Shown: positions 26,139 through 35,078, numbered from the stretch's first letter. The stretch: DNA of 64,000 bases from Streptosporangium sp. NBC_01756 (GCF_035917975.1 NZ_CP109130.1:2604001-2668000), one strand, 5' to 3'. Notes: generated by a model not told the origin, from the letters alone. Program-made: numbers and translations.

Positions 26139-27716
26139 TCAGCCGGCGGAGTGGCCCGCCTTGAGCAGCCCGTAGGTGACGGCCTGCTCAAGGGCCTGCC
26201 AGGAGGCCTCGATGATGTTCTCGTCGACGCCGACGGTGGTCCACGCACCGGTCGCGTCACTGGAGGTGAGGAGCACCCGGGTGACCGCGTCGGTGCCGTG
26301 GGTGCCCTCCAGGATCCGGACCTTGAAGTCGGTCAGCTCGACCTCGGCCAGCTCGGGGTAGAGCCGTTCCAGCCCCAGCCGGACGGCCCTGTCCAGGGCG
26401 TTGACCGGGCCGTTGCCCTCGCCGGTGGCCACGATGCGCTCACCCTTGGCGTGCAGCTTGACGGTGGCCTCGCTGACCAGCTCGCCGCCACGGGTGCGCT
26501 CGACGATCACCCGCCATGACTCCACCTCGAAGTGGCGCCTGCGCTCGCCCGCCACGGTGTCGCGCAGCAGCAGCTCGAAGGAGGCGTCGGCGGCCTCGAA
26601 GGTGTGGCCCCTGGCCTCCAGTTCCTTGACCCGGTCCACCAGCTCGCGCGACGTCTCGGGAGACAGCTCGTAGCCCAGCTCGCGCCCCTTGAGCTCGACG
26701 GACGCGCGACCGGCCATGTCGGAGACGAGCATGCGCATGTCGTTGCCGACCTCGACCGGGTCGATGTGCTGGTAGAGGTTGGGGTCCACCTTGATGGCGC
26801 TGGCGTGCAGCCCCGCCTTGTGTGCGAAGGCGGAGACGCCCACGTAGGGGGCGTGCGAGTTCGGGGTGACGTTGGTGACCTCGGTGACCGCGTGCGCGAT
26901 CCGGGTCATGTCGGCCAGCGCCTCTCGCGGGACGAGGTCGAAGCCCCGCTTGAGCTGGAGGTTGGCCACGACGGTGAACAGGTTGGCGTTGCCGGACCGC
27001 TCGCCGTACCCGTTGGCGCAGCCCTGCACGTGGGTGGCGCCCGCCTTCACCGCGGCCAGGGTGTTGGCCACCGCGCAGCCGGTGTCGTCGTGGCAGTGGA
27101 TGCCGATCCGGGCGGAGGTCTGCACGGCCGCGTGGACGACCTCGGCGAGCTCGTCGGGGAGCATGCCGCCGTTGGTGTCGCACAGGGCGATGACCGAGGC
27201 GCCCGCTTCGGCGGCGGTGCGCAGGACCTCCAGCGCGTAGGCTGGGTTGGAGGCGTAGCCGTCGAAGAAATGTTCGGCGTCGAGGAAGACCCGCTGCCCC
27301 TCCGCACGGAGGTGGGAGACCGTGTCGCGGATCATCGCGAGGTTCTCCTGGAGAGTCGTGCGGAGGGCCAGCTCCACGTGCCGGTCGTGACTCTTGGCGA
27401 CAAGGGTCACGACCGGCGCGCCGGATTCGCGCAGGGCGGCCACCAACGGGTCGTCGGCTGCCTTCACTCCGGCTCGGCGGGTCGCGCCGAACGCGGCGAG
27501 CTGCGCGTGCTTCAGGTTGAGCTCTGTTTGAGCCCGTCTGAAGAACTCGGTGTCCTTCGGATTGGCGCCGGGCCAGCCCCCCTCGATGAAACCGACGCCA
27601 AGACCGTCCAGATGGCGTGCGACGGCCAGCTTGTCGGTCACCGTGAGGTTGAGACCCTCCTGCTGGGCGCCGTCACGCAGTGTGGTGTCGTACACATGGA
27701 AGCGGTCGTCGGCCAT
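26139..27716 (-). CDS. cimA: citramalate synthase (2-isopropylmalate synthase family)
   Basis: 525 residues. HMGL-like TIM barrel: HVYDTTLRDGAQQEGLNLTV, GFIEGGWPGANPKD, GIHCHDDTGCAVANTLAAV and GCANGYGERSGNANL, followed by a C-terminal LeuA-type allosteric domain (VTRVLLTSSDATGAWTTVGV). GGWPGANPKD and the length fit CimA rather than LeuA: pyruvate + acetyl-CoA to (R)-citramalate, a threonine-independent entry to isoleucine. ATG 27714-27716 has GAAGGAG upstream. Preceded by a leader peptide and terminator, so controlled by attenuation. Confidence 0.92.
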   Translation of the reverse strand: MADDRFHVYDTTLRDGAQQEGLNLTVTDKLAVARHLDGLGVGFIEGGWPGANPKDTEFFRRAQTELNLKHAQLAAFGATRRAGVKAADDPLVAALRESGAPVVTLVAKSHDRHVELALRTTLQENLAMIRDTVSHLRAEGQRVFLDAEHFFDGYASNPAYALEVLRTAAEAGASVIALCDTNGGMLPDELAEVVHAAVQTSARIGIHCHDDTGCAVANTLAAVKAGATHVQGCANGYGERSGNANLFTVVANLQLKRGFDLVPREALADMTRIAHAVTEVTNVTPNSHAPYVGVSAFAHKAGLHASAIKVDPNLYQHIDPVEVGNDMRMLVSDMAGRASVELKGRELGYELSPETSRELVDRVKELEARGHTFEAADASFELLLRDTVAGERRRHFEVESWRVIVERTRGGELVSEATVKLHAKGERIVATGEGNGPVNALDRAVRLGLERLYPELAEVELTDFKVRILEGTHGTDAVTRVLLTSSDATGAWTTVGVDENIIEASWQALEQAVTYGLLKAGHSAG

Positions 27717-27773
27717 GTCAGTCTCCTTCGCGGGTTCGATGATTCGCCGCGCGCTCATCCGGCTCTGAGAAAC

Positions 27774-27800
27774 AAAAAAACCCCTCACGGACGTGAGAGG
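27774..27800 (-). terminator. cimA attenuator (U-tailed terminator in the leader)
   Basis: Minus-strand CCTCTCACG-TC-CGTGAGGGG followed by TTTTTTT, 58 bp before the cimA start codon. A textbook intrinsic terminator inside a 5' leader. Confidence 0.88.
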
Positions 27801-27803
27801 TCT

Positions 27804-27837
27804 GCGCGCTGGCGGTGTCCCTTTTCAGCCAGCGCGC
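27804..27837 (-). promoter_or_regulatory. cimA leader hairpin overlapping leader-peptide end
   Basis: GCGCGCTGGC / GCCAGCGCGC, 10 bp perfect. Its 5' arm is the final codons of the leader peptide and its loop holds the peptide's stop codon. GGTCTGC in the peptide codons (27851-27857) can also pair with GCAGACC (27799-27805), which reaches into the terminator stem. Confidence 0.75.
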
Positions 27838-27866
27838 CTGCCGATAATGAGCAGACCGTAGAACAT
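27825..27866 (-). CDS. cimA leader peptide MFYGLLIIGRRAG
   Basis: 13-codon ORF with four consecutive branched-chain codons (CTG CTC ATT ATC) followed by Gly/Arg/Ala codons that form one arm of the hairpin. Ribosome stalling at Leu/Ile codons would leave the hairpin intact; smooth translation to the stop would disrupt it. This is the layout of ribosome-mediated attenuators. No strong ribosome site is visible before the ATG at 27864-27866. Confidence 0.8.
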   Translation of the reverse strand: MFYGLLIIGRRAG

Positions 27867-27913
27867 GATGCTTCGGAGTCTGCCATACGCCGACACCATT
27901 TGACACATCGATC

Positions 27914-28537
27914 TCAGGATCCGAGACCTGCCATGTCGTGCGAGCCGCTGAACAGGCGCGGCAGAAGGGTGTCGCGGAGCTCAGCGGTCGTCCTGCTGAT
28001 CTGGTCATATACAGCGATCTTCTCGTCCAGCGCTCTGAGGATGTCTCCTATCGCCATCTGCGTCTCCATCGGTGGAAGTGCGATGGGGAGCGTCCCCAGC
28101 ACCCTGCCGCTGATGCTCGGGATCGCCGATCCGGCGGCGTTACGCCTGAACCAGTCCTGGACCATTGGGTGGCGGAGATAATGGTTGAGGTAGTGGGGGT
28201 CGATCCGATCGCCAGGACGCACCCTGATGATTCCCGTGCCGAAGAGCCAGCCTTCCTGCTCCGAAGTCACGAGGGCGTGACGCCCGAGTCCTCCGGTCCG
28301 CACGCATACGATGTCTCCGCCCACGAGCCGGTAACGGAACAGGTTGGTGGCGGTCTTTTCCCCAACGCCGTCGGCGGCTCCCACCATTTTCCCGTCCCCG
28401 ACATTACGCGGTTTGACCACCGGAACGTCCCCGTCGAACGCCGCAGCGGGGATACCCGGCCCTACCACGAGATCACAGACATTCCGGAGAGAAACCTGAT
28501 GCCAACCTCTAGGAAGTTCTCCGACCAGCGCATTCAC
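27914..28537 (-). CDS. hsdS: type I restriction-modification specificity subunit, half-length
   Basis: 207 residues, about half a normal HsdS. One target-recognition domain (LPRGWHQVSLRNVCDLVVGP, TGGLGRHALV, LFGTGIIRVRP, HPMVQDWFRRNAAGSAIPSI) is followed by one conserved coiled-coil helix (METQMAIGDILRALDEKIAV). Half-length S proteins work as dimers and usually recognise palindromic bipartite sites. It starts in the ATGA that ends the methylase. No hsdR lies in the window. Confidence 0.88.
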   Translation of the reverse strand: MNALVGELPRGWHQVSLRNVCDLVVGPGIPAAAFDGDVPVVKPRNVGDGKMVGAADGVGEKTATNLFRYRLVGGDIVCVRTGGLGRHALVTSEQEGWLFGTGIIRVRPGDRIDPHYLNHYLRHPMVQDWFRRNAAGSAIPSISGRVLGTLPIALPPMETQMAIGDILRALDEKIAVYDQISRTTAELRDTLLPRLFSGSHDMAGLGS

Positions 28538-30252
28538 AGGCCGACTCTTCTCAGCTCACGATCGACCGATGCATCTACTTCGACGGCCTGGAGACGGAGT
28601 CGTTCCAGTTGCCGCCTCAGCTCGTGAAGTCTGTCGGCGCCGGAGCCTTCCACGGATTCAGGCAAGGTAGAGAGATATTTTTTGGGATTGAGCACGTAGT
28701 CGTGCTCCCGCACCTCTTCCAACGGCACAGATCGGGAAAACCCCGAGCCCTCCCCGTATCCCCGCTCCTCATGCCGCCACCGGTCAACGGAGTCCGCGAT
28801 CGCAGCGACATCCTCGTCGGTCAAAATGCGGTGCGTGCGATCAACCAACCTTCCTGAGCCGGAGGCGTCGATGAACAAGATTTCGTCTCTCGCGCTCGTG
28901 GGCCTACCGAGCAACCAAACGGTGGCGGGGATACCTGTGGAATAGAAGAGGTGCGACGGTAGGGCGATCACAGCCTCCACCCGGCCGTCTTCTACGAGAC
29001 CGGTCCGGATATCCCGCTCTCGAAGGCTTTCCGAGGCGGACGCGCTGTTCGGCATGAGGACTGCCGCCCGCCCTCCAGGCGCGAGTGAGAGCGCAACGTG
29101 CTGCAGCCACGCGAAGTTCGCATTGTGCGTGGGCGGCGGGCCATAGCGCCAGTCCCGAGAGTAAGCAGTGTCCTGATCTTTCCACAGGCTCATGTTGAAC
29201 GGCGGATTGGTGACGATCACATCGAATGGCCCCGTTTCGGAGAGCCATCCGCCCAATGCCTGGCCGGTCGCAGGGGTCACATCGCCGGCAACGCCGTGCA
29301 CGGCCAGGTTCATCCTGGCGACCTCCGAAAGCTCAGCGGTCCAGGTGAGCCCGGACACCGGTGGAATCTCACCGCCATCTCGGCTCGCGTGAACGGCCGC
29401 AGCCACGAGCATCTCCCCTGAACCACAGCACGGATCATGGATCCGTGCGCCAGGACCTGGCGCAACAGCCTCCACCAAGACGCGGACCAGAGATCGCGGA
29501 GTGTAGAACTCACCGCCGCGGCGGCCGTCCATCGAGGAGAACCAATCGAGGAGAAAGCGATAGACCTCCATACCCCCACGCGCGGAGACAGCCTGGTCCA
29601 CGACCCGCACGAGCTGCCCGAAGAGGCGTTGCCACGGTCCGGCGAAGTGGACCTCACGGAGGACCTGATGAAGACCGGGAGCAACGGACTCCAACCATCC
29701 GACGAGAACCTTCGGGGTCAGATTCCCGTACTCGGCGAGGTTCGCCCAATCCGCCTGACGAACGGCGCGCAGATAGACCAGACCAAGAACGAGGTTTCTG
29801 TGACCGGTCATCATCAGACCGGCACCACGGAACCCTCGTAACACTTCCTGCAAGGCGGACTCGGCGTCTCCGGCCGGAGACGCAGGTGTCACGGCCGAGC
29901 GAGTGGAAGGTGCCGCGGTCGAGAGTGTCATGGCGGGGTGAGTTGGAGATGGCATGGCCGGGATACGCGCAGCAGTGGGTGCCACAGTTCCTGCGACGGA
30001 ACCGAGATTGCGCCGAAACCGGGTCCCGTAGGTGGCTCCCGGAGATTCCCCCTCCCCGAGCGCATTTCTTGCGATCACTCTGCCGTCAAGCCATCCGGCC
30101 ACGGCCGCAGTGGAGAACACCTCGGCCCCCCCAACGGTCCTCGGGCTCGGGAAATCATGATGGCGGCTCTCCCAGTTGGCCACCGCCGGCCGTCCGACTC
30201 CCGCGAGCCGGGCGATGTCCGGCCGTGACACATACCTCTCAATCGGGTTCAT
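28534..30252 (-). CDS. hsdM: N6-adenine DNA methylase (HsdM-like) with N-terminal HTH
   Basis: 572 residues. Residues 1-55 form a MerR/AlpA-like helix-turn-helix (RPDIARLAGVGRPAVANWES), followed by a Pro/Ala/Thr-rich linker (about 75-130), a helical domain and the methylase core: GEFYTPRSLVRVLVE, motif I DPCCGSGE at 273-280 and motif IV NPPF at 349-352. The C-terminus is coiled-coil. It overlaps both neighbours by 4 bp (ATGA). The catalytic motif is intact, so it should methylate adenine with the S subunit. The fused HTH is unlike classical E. coli HsdM. Confidence 0.9.
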   Translation of the reverse strand: MNPIERYVSRPDIARLAGVGRPAVANWESRHHDFPSPRTVGGAEVFSTAAVAGWLDGRVIARNALGEGESPGATYGTRFRRNLGSVAGTVAPTAARIPAMPSPTHPAMTLSTAAPSTRSAVTPASPAGDAESALQEVLRGFRGAGLMMTGHRNLVLGLVYLRAVRQADWANLAEYGNLTPKVLVGWLESVAPGLHQVLREVHFAGPWQRLFGQLVRVVDQAVSARGGMEVYRFLLDWFSSMDGRRGGEFYTPRSLVRVLVEAVAPGPGARIHDPCCGSGEMLVAAAVHASRDGGEIPPVSGLTWTAELSEVARMNLAVHGVAGDVTPATGQALGGWLSETGPFDVIVTNPPFNMSLWKDQDTAYSRDWRYGPPPTHNANFAWLQHVALSLAPGGRAAVLMPNSASASESLRERDIRTGLVEDGRVEAVIALPSHLFYSTGIPATVWLLGRPTSARDEILFIDASGSGRLVDRTHRILTDEDVAAIADSVDRWRHEERGYGEGSGFSRSVPLEEVREHDYVLNPKKYLSTLPESVEGSGADRLHELRRQLERLRLQAVEVDASVDRELRRVGL

Positions 30253-30896
30253 CGCCGCCTCTTCCCGCCCGGTCGACGACTGAGAACCTCTGGGACCCGG
30301 TCGAAGTCCCGCAGCCAGTCCACGACGGCCGGCTCAAGGTAGCCGAGGAGCCGGTAGATCTTCATGTGGTCGGCTTCCAGACGGCGATGGTGGATGGGTT
30401 CGTGGTGCATGACCCGGTTGCGCAGCAGGACCATCGCCTGCAGGTTGTCACGTAGCGCTTCACGGCGCCCCGAATATCGCGGGAACGCCCTGTGCAGCAC
30501 GGGCACCCAGAGATACCGGTCATAGGACCGGCTCAGCAGCGACACCCAGAATCCGAACGACAGCTCGGCCACCACGTCGTCGGCGGTCGGGACACTCGCT
30601 CCTTTGTCCCGCAGATTGCGTTCGGCCTGCGCGATCTTGGTCATCTCGTGCTTTCGCAGAGGTGCCACGACCCACCAGTCGGCCCGCCCGAACATGGCGG
30701 ACAGGTGGGTGTGCTGGGAGTTGCGCAGGCTGACCTCCAGGCAGTGCAGAGGACAGTAGAAGGCCTCCGACACCTCGATGTTCCACCGGTACAGCTCCAG
30801 CGCCCGCGCATCGTCTCCGCCGGACGCGTTCCGGTACGGAGCGAACCGCGGCGCCGAGAACATCCGGCGGAACCATTCGGGCAGCTCGAAGCTCAC
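30249..30896 (-). CDS. HEPN-domain Abi_2-like protein, possible RNase effector
   Basis: 215 residues from GTG 30894-30896, chosen because GGAG lies 8 nt upstream and because the promoter at 31080-31108 excludes the longer frame. All-helical, with N-terminal FSAPRFAPYRNA, a middle LYRWNIEVSEAFYCPLHCLE and the HEPN catalytic motif R-x4-6-H at R159-N160...H164-H165 (LLRNRVMHHEPIHH). This is the Abi_2/AbiD/F pattern of abortive-infection proteins. First gene of the operon, coupled to the methylase by a 4-bp overlap. Substrate not shown; RNA is likely by family. Confidence 0.8.
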   Translation of the reverse strand: MSFELPEWFRRMFSAPRFAPYRNASGGDDARALELYRWNIEVSEAFYCPLHCLEVSLRNSQHTHLSAMFGRADWWVVAPLRKHEMTKIAQAERNLRDKGASVPTADDVVAELSFGFWVSLLSRSYDRYLWVPVLHRAFPRYSGRREALRDNLQAMVLLRNRVMHHEPIHHRRLEADHMKIYRLLGYLEPAVVDWLRDFDRVPEVLSRRPGGKRRR

Positions 30897-31079
30897 GGGC
30901 GCACTCCAGGAAGAAACATCGGTTGTTGGGGAAACGGCCGTCCGGGTACACTCATCGTGTACGCCCCGGGTCCGCCTCTGCTTCGCATGCCGCCCGGGGC
31001 ACGGCTTTTTCTCCGCGCCTTCCAGCCGCCATCCCCCGATGAGCCGCCTGCCACGAAGGTTGCCCCTCGTCACACGGGA

Positions 31080-31124
31080 ACCATAGCGTCCCCGGCATCG
31101 CACGACAAGCGTATTGCAGTACGC
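31080..31124 (-). promoter_or_regulatory. promoter and operator-like palindrome of the HEPN-methylase-S operon
   Basis: Minus-strand TTGTCG (31103-31108), 17-bp spacer, TATGGT (31080-31085). Directly upstream of the -35 lies the near-palindrome GCGTATTG/CAGTACGC (31109-31124, 7 of 8 positions paired), suitable for a dimeric HTH protein, possibly the HTH-fused methylase. The leader of about 180 nt has two strong hairpins (GCCCCGGG...CCCGGGGC near 30962-30999; GTACAC/GTGTAC at 30946-30962). This explains the 324-bp space before the O-methyltransferase gene. Confidence 0.65.
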
Positions 31125-31220
31125 AAACTGTGAACACCGGTGTCGAGGCTTGGCGGACGGATCAGTTTTTCCAGGCCTCCGATGTGGATCAGACGGTCAC
31201 CGGCCTTTGGGCGGACAAGA

Positions 31221-31883
31221 ATGGCGGACATGAAAGCGACTTATCTCGACCCGGCCATCGGGCAGTACCTCAGCGCGCACACCACCCCGCCCGACGACGT
31301 CCTCGACGCGCTCGCCATGGAGACCCGCGAGGCCACCGGCGAGAGCGCGGGCATGCAGATCTCCCCCGACCAGGGGCGGTTCCTGACCATGATCACCCAG
31401 CTCGGCCGCGCGCGGAACGTGGTGGAGGTGGGCACCTTCACCGGCTACTCCTCCATCTGCATCGCCCGGGGACTGCCCCCCGGCGGCAGGCTGAGCTGCT
31501 TCGACGTCAGCGAGGAGTGGACGGCGATCGCCCGGCGCTACTGGGAGAAGGCGGGGGTCGCCGACCGCATCGAACTGCGGGTCGGCCCCGCCGCCGAACG
31601 TCTGAAGGAGCTCGCGCCCGAACAGGCCGTGGACCTGGCGTTCATCGACGCCGACAAGATCGGCTACCCCGTCTACTACGAGGCCCTGCTGCCCCGTCTC
31701 GCCCCGGGCGGCCTGATCCTCGTCGACAACACCCTGTGGAGCGGGCGCGTCGCCGACCCCACCGCCGACGACGACAGCACCCGGGCCATCCGCGAGTTCA
31801 ACGACATGGTCATGGCCGACGGCCGGGTGACCTCACTGATCCTGCCCATCGCCGACGGGCTCACCATGATTCGAAAGCACTGA
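31221..31883 (+). CDS. class I SAM-dependent O-methyltransferase
   Basis: 220 residues, CCoAOMT-like (PF01596). Motif I is NVVEVGTFTGYSSICIAR; later acidic residues and VDLAFIDADKIGYPVYYEAL (metal-binding D), ILVDNTLWSGRV follow. It probably methylates a catechol-type hydroxyl with a divalent metal. ATG 31221 is followed by a second in-frame ATG at 31230; no strong ribosome site decides between them. Stand-alone. Confidence 0.88.
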   Translation: MADMKATYLDPAIGQYLSAHTTPPDDVLDALAMETREATGESAGMQISPDQGRFLTMITQLGRARNVVEVGTFTGYSSICIARGLPPGGRLSCFDVSEEWTAIARRYWEKAGVADRIELRVGPAAERLKELAPEQAVDLAFIDADKIGYPVYYEALLPRLAPGGLILVDNTLWSGRVADPTADDDSTRAIREFNDMVMADGRVTSLILPIADGLTMIRKH

Positions 31884-31985
31884 CGAGAACTTCCCCGAAC
31901 GCCGGGCGGACGGGAATCTTTACGATTACTTTTAGTCGCGTGTCAAACACGTTGCGCCCACCCGCGCGGAGGGGAAGATGAACCC

Positions 31986-32573
31986 ATGGGACTGTTCATG
32001 GACAGACAGGTCACCTACCAGATCAACGATCGAGCAGAGGTCGAACGGCTCTACCTGGAGCTCGTCGATCGATTCGAGAAGCATCGAATCGAGATCATCG
32101 ACGGCCGGATCGTGGTGAGGGAGTTGCCCACGCTCACCCACGCTCGAATCGTCTACCGGTTGCTGCTCCAGCTCGTCTCGGTCGCCATCGAGCAGGGGTG
32201 GGAGCTCCTGCAGGAAACCAAGATCTTCCTGAACAGCCAGGCGGATCGCTATGAGCCTGATCTCATCGCCGTCCCGGCCACGGCACGTCAGTGGGATCCC
32301 AACCACGTGTACGCGGACGCCACCTTCCTGGTCGTCGAGGTGGTCTCTCCAAGCAGCATCCATGATGATCATTTCGTCAAGCCCCGGAACTGCGCCCGAG
32401 CGGGCGTTCCGCTCTATCTGGTCATCGACGCACTTGAGAACAGGGTCAGGCTGCTCAGTTGTCCGAGTGAGGCTGGATACACCGACGAGGTATCCGTGAA
32501 ACTCGGTGATCCCCTCGATCTTCCGGCACCGTGGAATCTCACGATCGACACCGGCAAGCTGATCGAGGAGTAG
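31986..32573 (+). CDS. Uma2 family (PD-(D/E)XK-like) endonuclease
   Basis: 195 residues. IEIIDGRIVVRELPTLTHAR, then YEPDLIAVPA (D of the nuclease core), ATFLVVEVVSPSS (E-x-V) and Y-L-V-I-D are the Uma2/DUF820 blocks. These proteins are widespread in actinomycetes and cyanobacteria, often in many copies; biological role unclear. The usual lysine of the core seems to be the K in HFVKPRNCARAGVPLYLVID. GGGGAAG precedes the ATG by 9 nt. Confidence 0.85.
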   Translation: MGLFMDRQVTYQINDRAEVERLYLELVDRFEKHRIEIIDGRIVVRELPTLTHARIVYRLLLQLVSVAIEQGWELLQETKIFLNSQADRYEPDLIAVPATARQWDPNHVYADATFLVVEVVSPSSIHDDHFVKPRNCARAGVPLYLVIDALENRVRLLSCPSEAGYTDEVSVKLGDPLDLPAPWNLTIDTGKLIEE

Positions 32574-32586
32574 GCCGTACGCACAG

Positions 32587-32619
32587 GGGAGCCCGGCTGG
32601 GTGGGAGGCCGGGCTTCCC
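32587..32619. terminator. hairpin between Uma2 gene and ilvE
   Basis: GGGAGCCCGGC paired with GCCGGGCTTCCC (one bulge) between two convergent stop codons. Confidence 0.65.
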
Positions 32620-32630
32620 TCGGGTGCGGG

Positions 32631-33725
32631 TCAGCAGATCTTGTGGACCCAGCCGTGCGCGTCGGGGCGGGAACCGTACTGGATGCCGACGAGCTCCTCG
32701 CGGATCCGGGCGGTGACGGGGCCCTGGGTGCCGTCGCCGACCGTCCAGGCGCGGTCGGCGCCCTTGACCGAACCGACGGGGGACACGACCGCCGCGGTGC
32801 CGCAGGCGAAGACCTCGGTGAGCTCGCCGGACTCGCAGCCCGCCTGCCACTCCTCGATCGACAGGCGCCCCTCCTCGGCGGTCAGGCCCAGGTCGGCGGC
32901 GAGGGCGAGGATCGAGTCACGGGTGATGCCGGGCAGGAGCGTGCCGGTGAGGGCCGGGGTGAGCAGACGGTCGCCGTAGACGAAGAACAGGTTCATCCCG
33001 CCCATCTCCTCGACATAGCGGTGCTCGTTCGCGTCGAGCCAGACCACCTGGGCGCAGCCCTGTTCCACGGCCTGGCGCTGGGCCACGAAGGCCGCCGCGT
33101 AGTTGCCGCCGCACTTGGCGAAGCCGGTGCCGCCCGGGGCCGCGCGGGTGTACTCGGTGGACAGCCAGACCGAGACGGCCTTTTCGGCGCCGAAGTAGGC
33201 GGCCGCCGGGGAGGCGATCACCATGTACCGATACTCCCTGGAGGGGTAGTTGACACCCAGCGCGGCCTGCGTGGCGATCATGAAGGGGCGCAGGTAGAGG
33301 CTGTGGCCCGGGGCGGTGGGGACCCACTCGCGATCGGTCTGGACGAGGAGCTCCAGCGACTCGACGAACGTCTCCTCGGGCAGCTCCGGCATGGCCATCC
33401 GCTGCGCCGACAGGTTGAACCGGGCGGCGTTGGCGTACGGCCGGAAGGACGCGATCGCGCCGCCCTCCTGGCGGTAGGCCTTCAGTCCTTCGAAGAACTC
33501 CTGGGCGTAGTGGAAGACCGCGGTCGCCGGATCCAGGCTCAGCGGTCCGTACGGCATGAGCCGCGCGTCGTGCCAGCCCTCGCCCTCGGTGTAGTCGATC
33601 GAGATCATGTGATCGGTGAAGGTCTGCCCGAAACCCGGGTTCGCCAGTACCTGCTCGCGCTCGGCTGCGGTGCGCGCGTGGTCGGAGGGCTGCACGTCGA
33701 AGCTGAGCTTCTGAGCGGTGGTCAT
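32631..33725 (-). CDS. ilvE: branched-chain amino acid aminotransferase
   Basis: 364 residues, class IV PLP aminotransferase. The PLP lysine is in GTGFAKCGGNYAAAF; EMGGMNLFFVYG and CGTAAVVSPVGSVKG are family blocks. It catalyses the last step for Val, Leu and Ile. The gene follows leuB with a strong terminator between them, so it has its own promoter in 33726-33838. An inverted repeat GTCCATT/AATGGAC lies in the leader. Confidence 0.96.
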   Translation of the reverse strand: MTTAQKLSFDVQPSDHARTAAEREQVLANPGFGQTFTDHMISIDYTEGEGWHDARLMPYGPLSLDPATAVFHYAQEFFEGLKAYRQEGGAIASFRPYANAARFNLSAQRMAMPELPEETFVESLELLVQTDREWVPTAPGHSLYLRPFMIATQAALGVNYPSREYRYMVIASPAAAYFGAEKAVSVWLSTEYTRAAPGGTGFAKCGGNYAAAFVAQRQAVEQGCAQVVWLDANEHRYVEEMGGMNLFFVYGDRLLTPALTGTLLPGITRDSILALAADLGLTAEEGRLSIEEWQAGCESGELTEVFACGTAAVVSPVGSVKGADRAWTVGDGTQGPVTARIREELVGIQYGSRPDAHGWVHKIC

Positions 33726-33762
33726 GACGGAAATCCTTCTCTTTGTGATGGTCTGCCGTTGA

Positions 33763-33780
33763 GTCCATTCTGCAATGGAC
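33763..33780. promoter_or_regulatory. inverted repeat in the ilvE leader
   Basis: GTCCATT-CTGC-AATGGAC, 7 bp perfect, 38 bp before the ilvE start. It could be an operator or an RNA hairpin. Confidence 0.45.
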
Positions 33781-33838
33781 CGGCTAACGGGAAACTACTG
33801 CATTGATGTCGCAAACCGGCAGGGCCGGGACAGACGAA

Positions 33839-33874
33839 GACGCGCCTGGCGGCTCGAGAGCCGCCAGGCGCGTC
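33839..33874 (-). terminator. terminator of leuB
   Basis: A 17-bp perfect stem (GACGCGCCTGGCGGCTC and its complement) with a 2-nt gap, followed on the minus strand by TTCGTCTGTCC. Confidence 0.85.
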
Positions 33875-33897
33875 TGAGGTGGAGGAAGGCGGCTCTC

Positions 33898-34944
33898 TCA
33901 GCCGGTTACTCGGGCGGCGATGTCGTCGCCGATCTCATCGGTGGTCCGCCCGGCCCGGCCGGCCAGCCGCTCGACCAGGTCATCGGCCACCGCCTGCTCG
34001 ACCCTGGCGGCCTCGCCGGACAGGCCGAGGTGGTCCAGGAGCATGGCGACGGACAGGACGGTCGCGGTCGGATCGGCCTTGCCCTGGCCCGCGATGTCGG
34101 GGGCACTGCCGTGCACCGGCTCGAACATGCTCGGCGCGGTGCGGTCGGGGTTGACGTTGCCGCTGGCCGCCAGGCCGATGCCGCCGGCGATGGCGGCGCC
34201 GATGTCGGTGAGGATGTCGCCGAACAGGTTGTCGGTGACGATCACGTCGAACCGCTCCGGCTGGCTGACGAAGAACATCGAGGCCGCGTCGACGTGGCAG
34301 TAGTCGGTCTCGACGTCGGGATATTCCAGGCTGACCCGGTCGAACGTGCGGGCCCAGAGGTCACCGGCGTAGGTGAGCACGTTGGTCTTGTGGACCAGCG
34401 TCAGCTTCCTGCGCGTCCGGCCGAGCGCCTTGTCGAAGGCGTAACGGACGACCCGTTCGACGCCGAAGGCCGTGTTCACCGAATCCTGGGTGGCGACCTC
34501 GTGCGCCGTGCCCCGGCGCAGCACGCCGCCGGCCCCGGCGTACGGCCCCTCGGTGCCCTCACGGACGACGATCATGTCGACGTCCTCGGGGCGGGCCTTG
34601 CCCAGCGGGGACTCGACCCCGGGGAAGAGCTTGACCGGGCGGAGATTGACGTAGTGGTCGAGCTCGAAGCGGATCTTGAGTAGCAGATCGCGCTCCAGGA
34701 TGCCCGGGGGCACGCTGGGGTCGCCGATCGCGCCGAGCAGGATCGCGTCGTATCCCCGCAACTCGTCCAGGACCGTCTCGGAAAGGATCTCACCGGTCTT
34801 GTGGTAGCGCTTGGCGCCAAGATCGTAGGTGGTGGTCTCCACCTTCGTGCCGACCGCTTCGAGGACCTTCAGGCCCTCGGTGACGACCTCTGCTCCGATC
34901 CCGTCTCCGGGGATGACTGCCAGGCGAATGTTACGCGCGTCCAT
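33898..34944 (-). CDS. leuB: 3-isopropylmalate dehydrogenase
   Basis: 348 residues of the isocitrate/isopropylmalate dehydrogenase family: [12 protein letters not shown] (start), [26 protein letters not shown], the metal-binding [14 protein letters not shown], and NAD-binding [20 protein letters not shown]. It oxidises 3-isopropylmalate in the leucine pathway. TAGGGT lies 6 nt before the ATG, suggesting a leaderless message. Divergent from the c-di-AMP riboswitch region. Confidence 0.96.
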   Translation of the reverse strand: MDARNIRLAVIPGDGIGAEVVTEGLKVLEAVGTKVETTTYDLGAKRYHKTGEILSETVLDELRGYDAILLGAIGDPSVPPGILERDLLLKIRFELDHYVNLRPVKLFPGVESPLGKARPEDVDMIVVREGTEGPYAGAGGVLRRGTAHEVATQDSVNTAFGVERVVRYAFDKALGRTRRKLTLVHKTNVLTYAGDLWARTFDRVSLEYPDVETDYCHVDAASMFFVSQPERFDVIVTDNLFGDILTDIGAAIAGGIGLAASGNVNPDRTAPSMFEPVHGSAPDIAGQGKADPTATVLSVAMLLDHLGLSGEAARVEQAVADDLVERLAGRAGRTTDEIGDDIAARVTG

Positions 34945-35049
34945 ACCGGAACCCTACCGCCCCGTCTCGGCAGACGAACACCTATCTCACCCACCGGACA
35001 GTCCGCGCCTGCAAAACCCCCTGATCGTTTTGTCCGCTTTTGCGCTGTC

Positions 35050-35078
35050 TTGACCCTTTCATGAAGTTTCGTTATGGT
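35050..35078 (+). promoter_or_regulatory. sigma-70-like promoter of the riboswitch/NlpC transcript
   Basis: TTGACC (35050-35055), 17-bp spacer, TATGGT (35073-35078). Near-consensus for the main actinomycete sigma factor. Confidence 0.85.
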
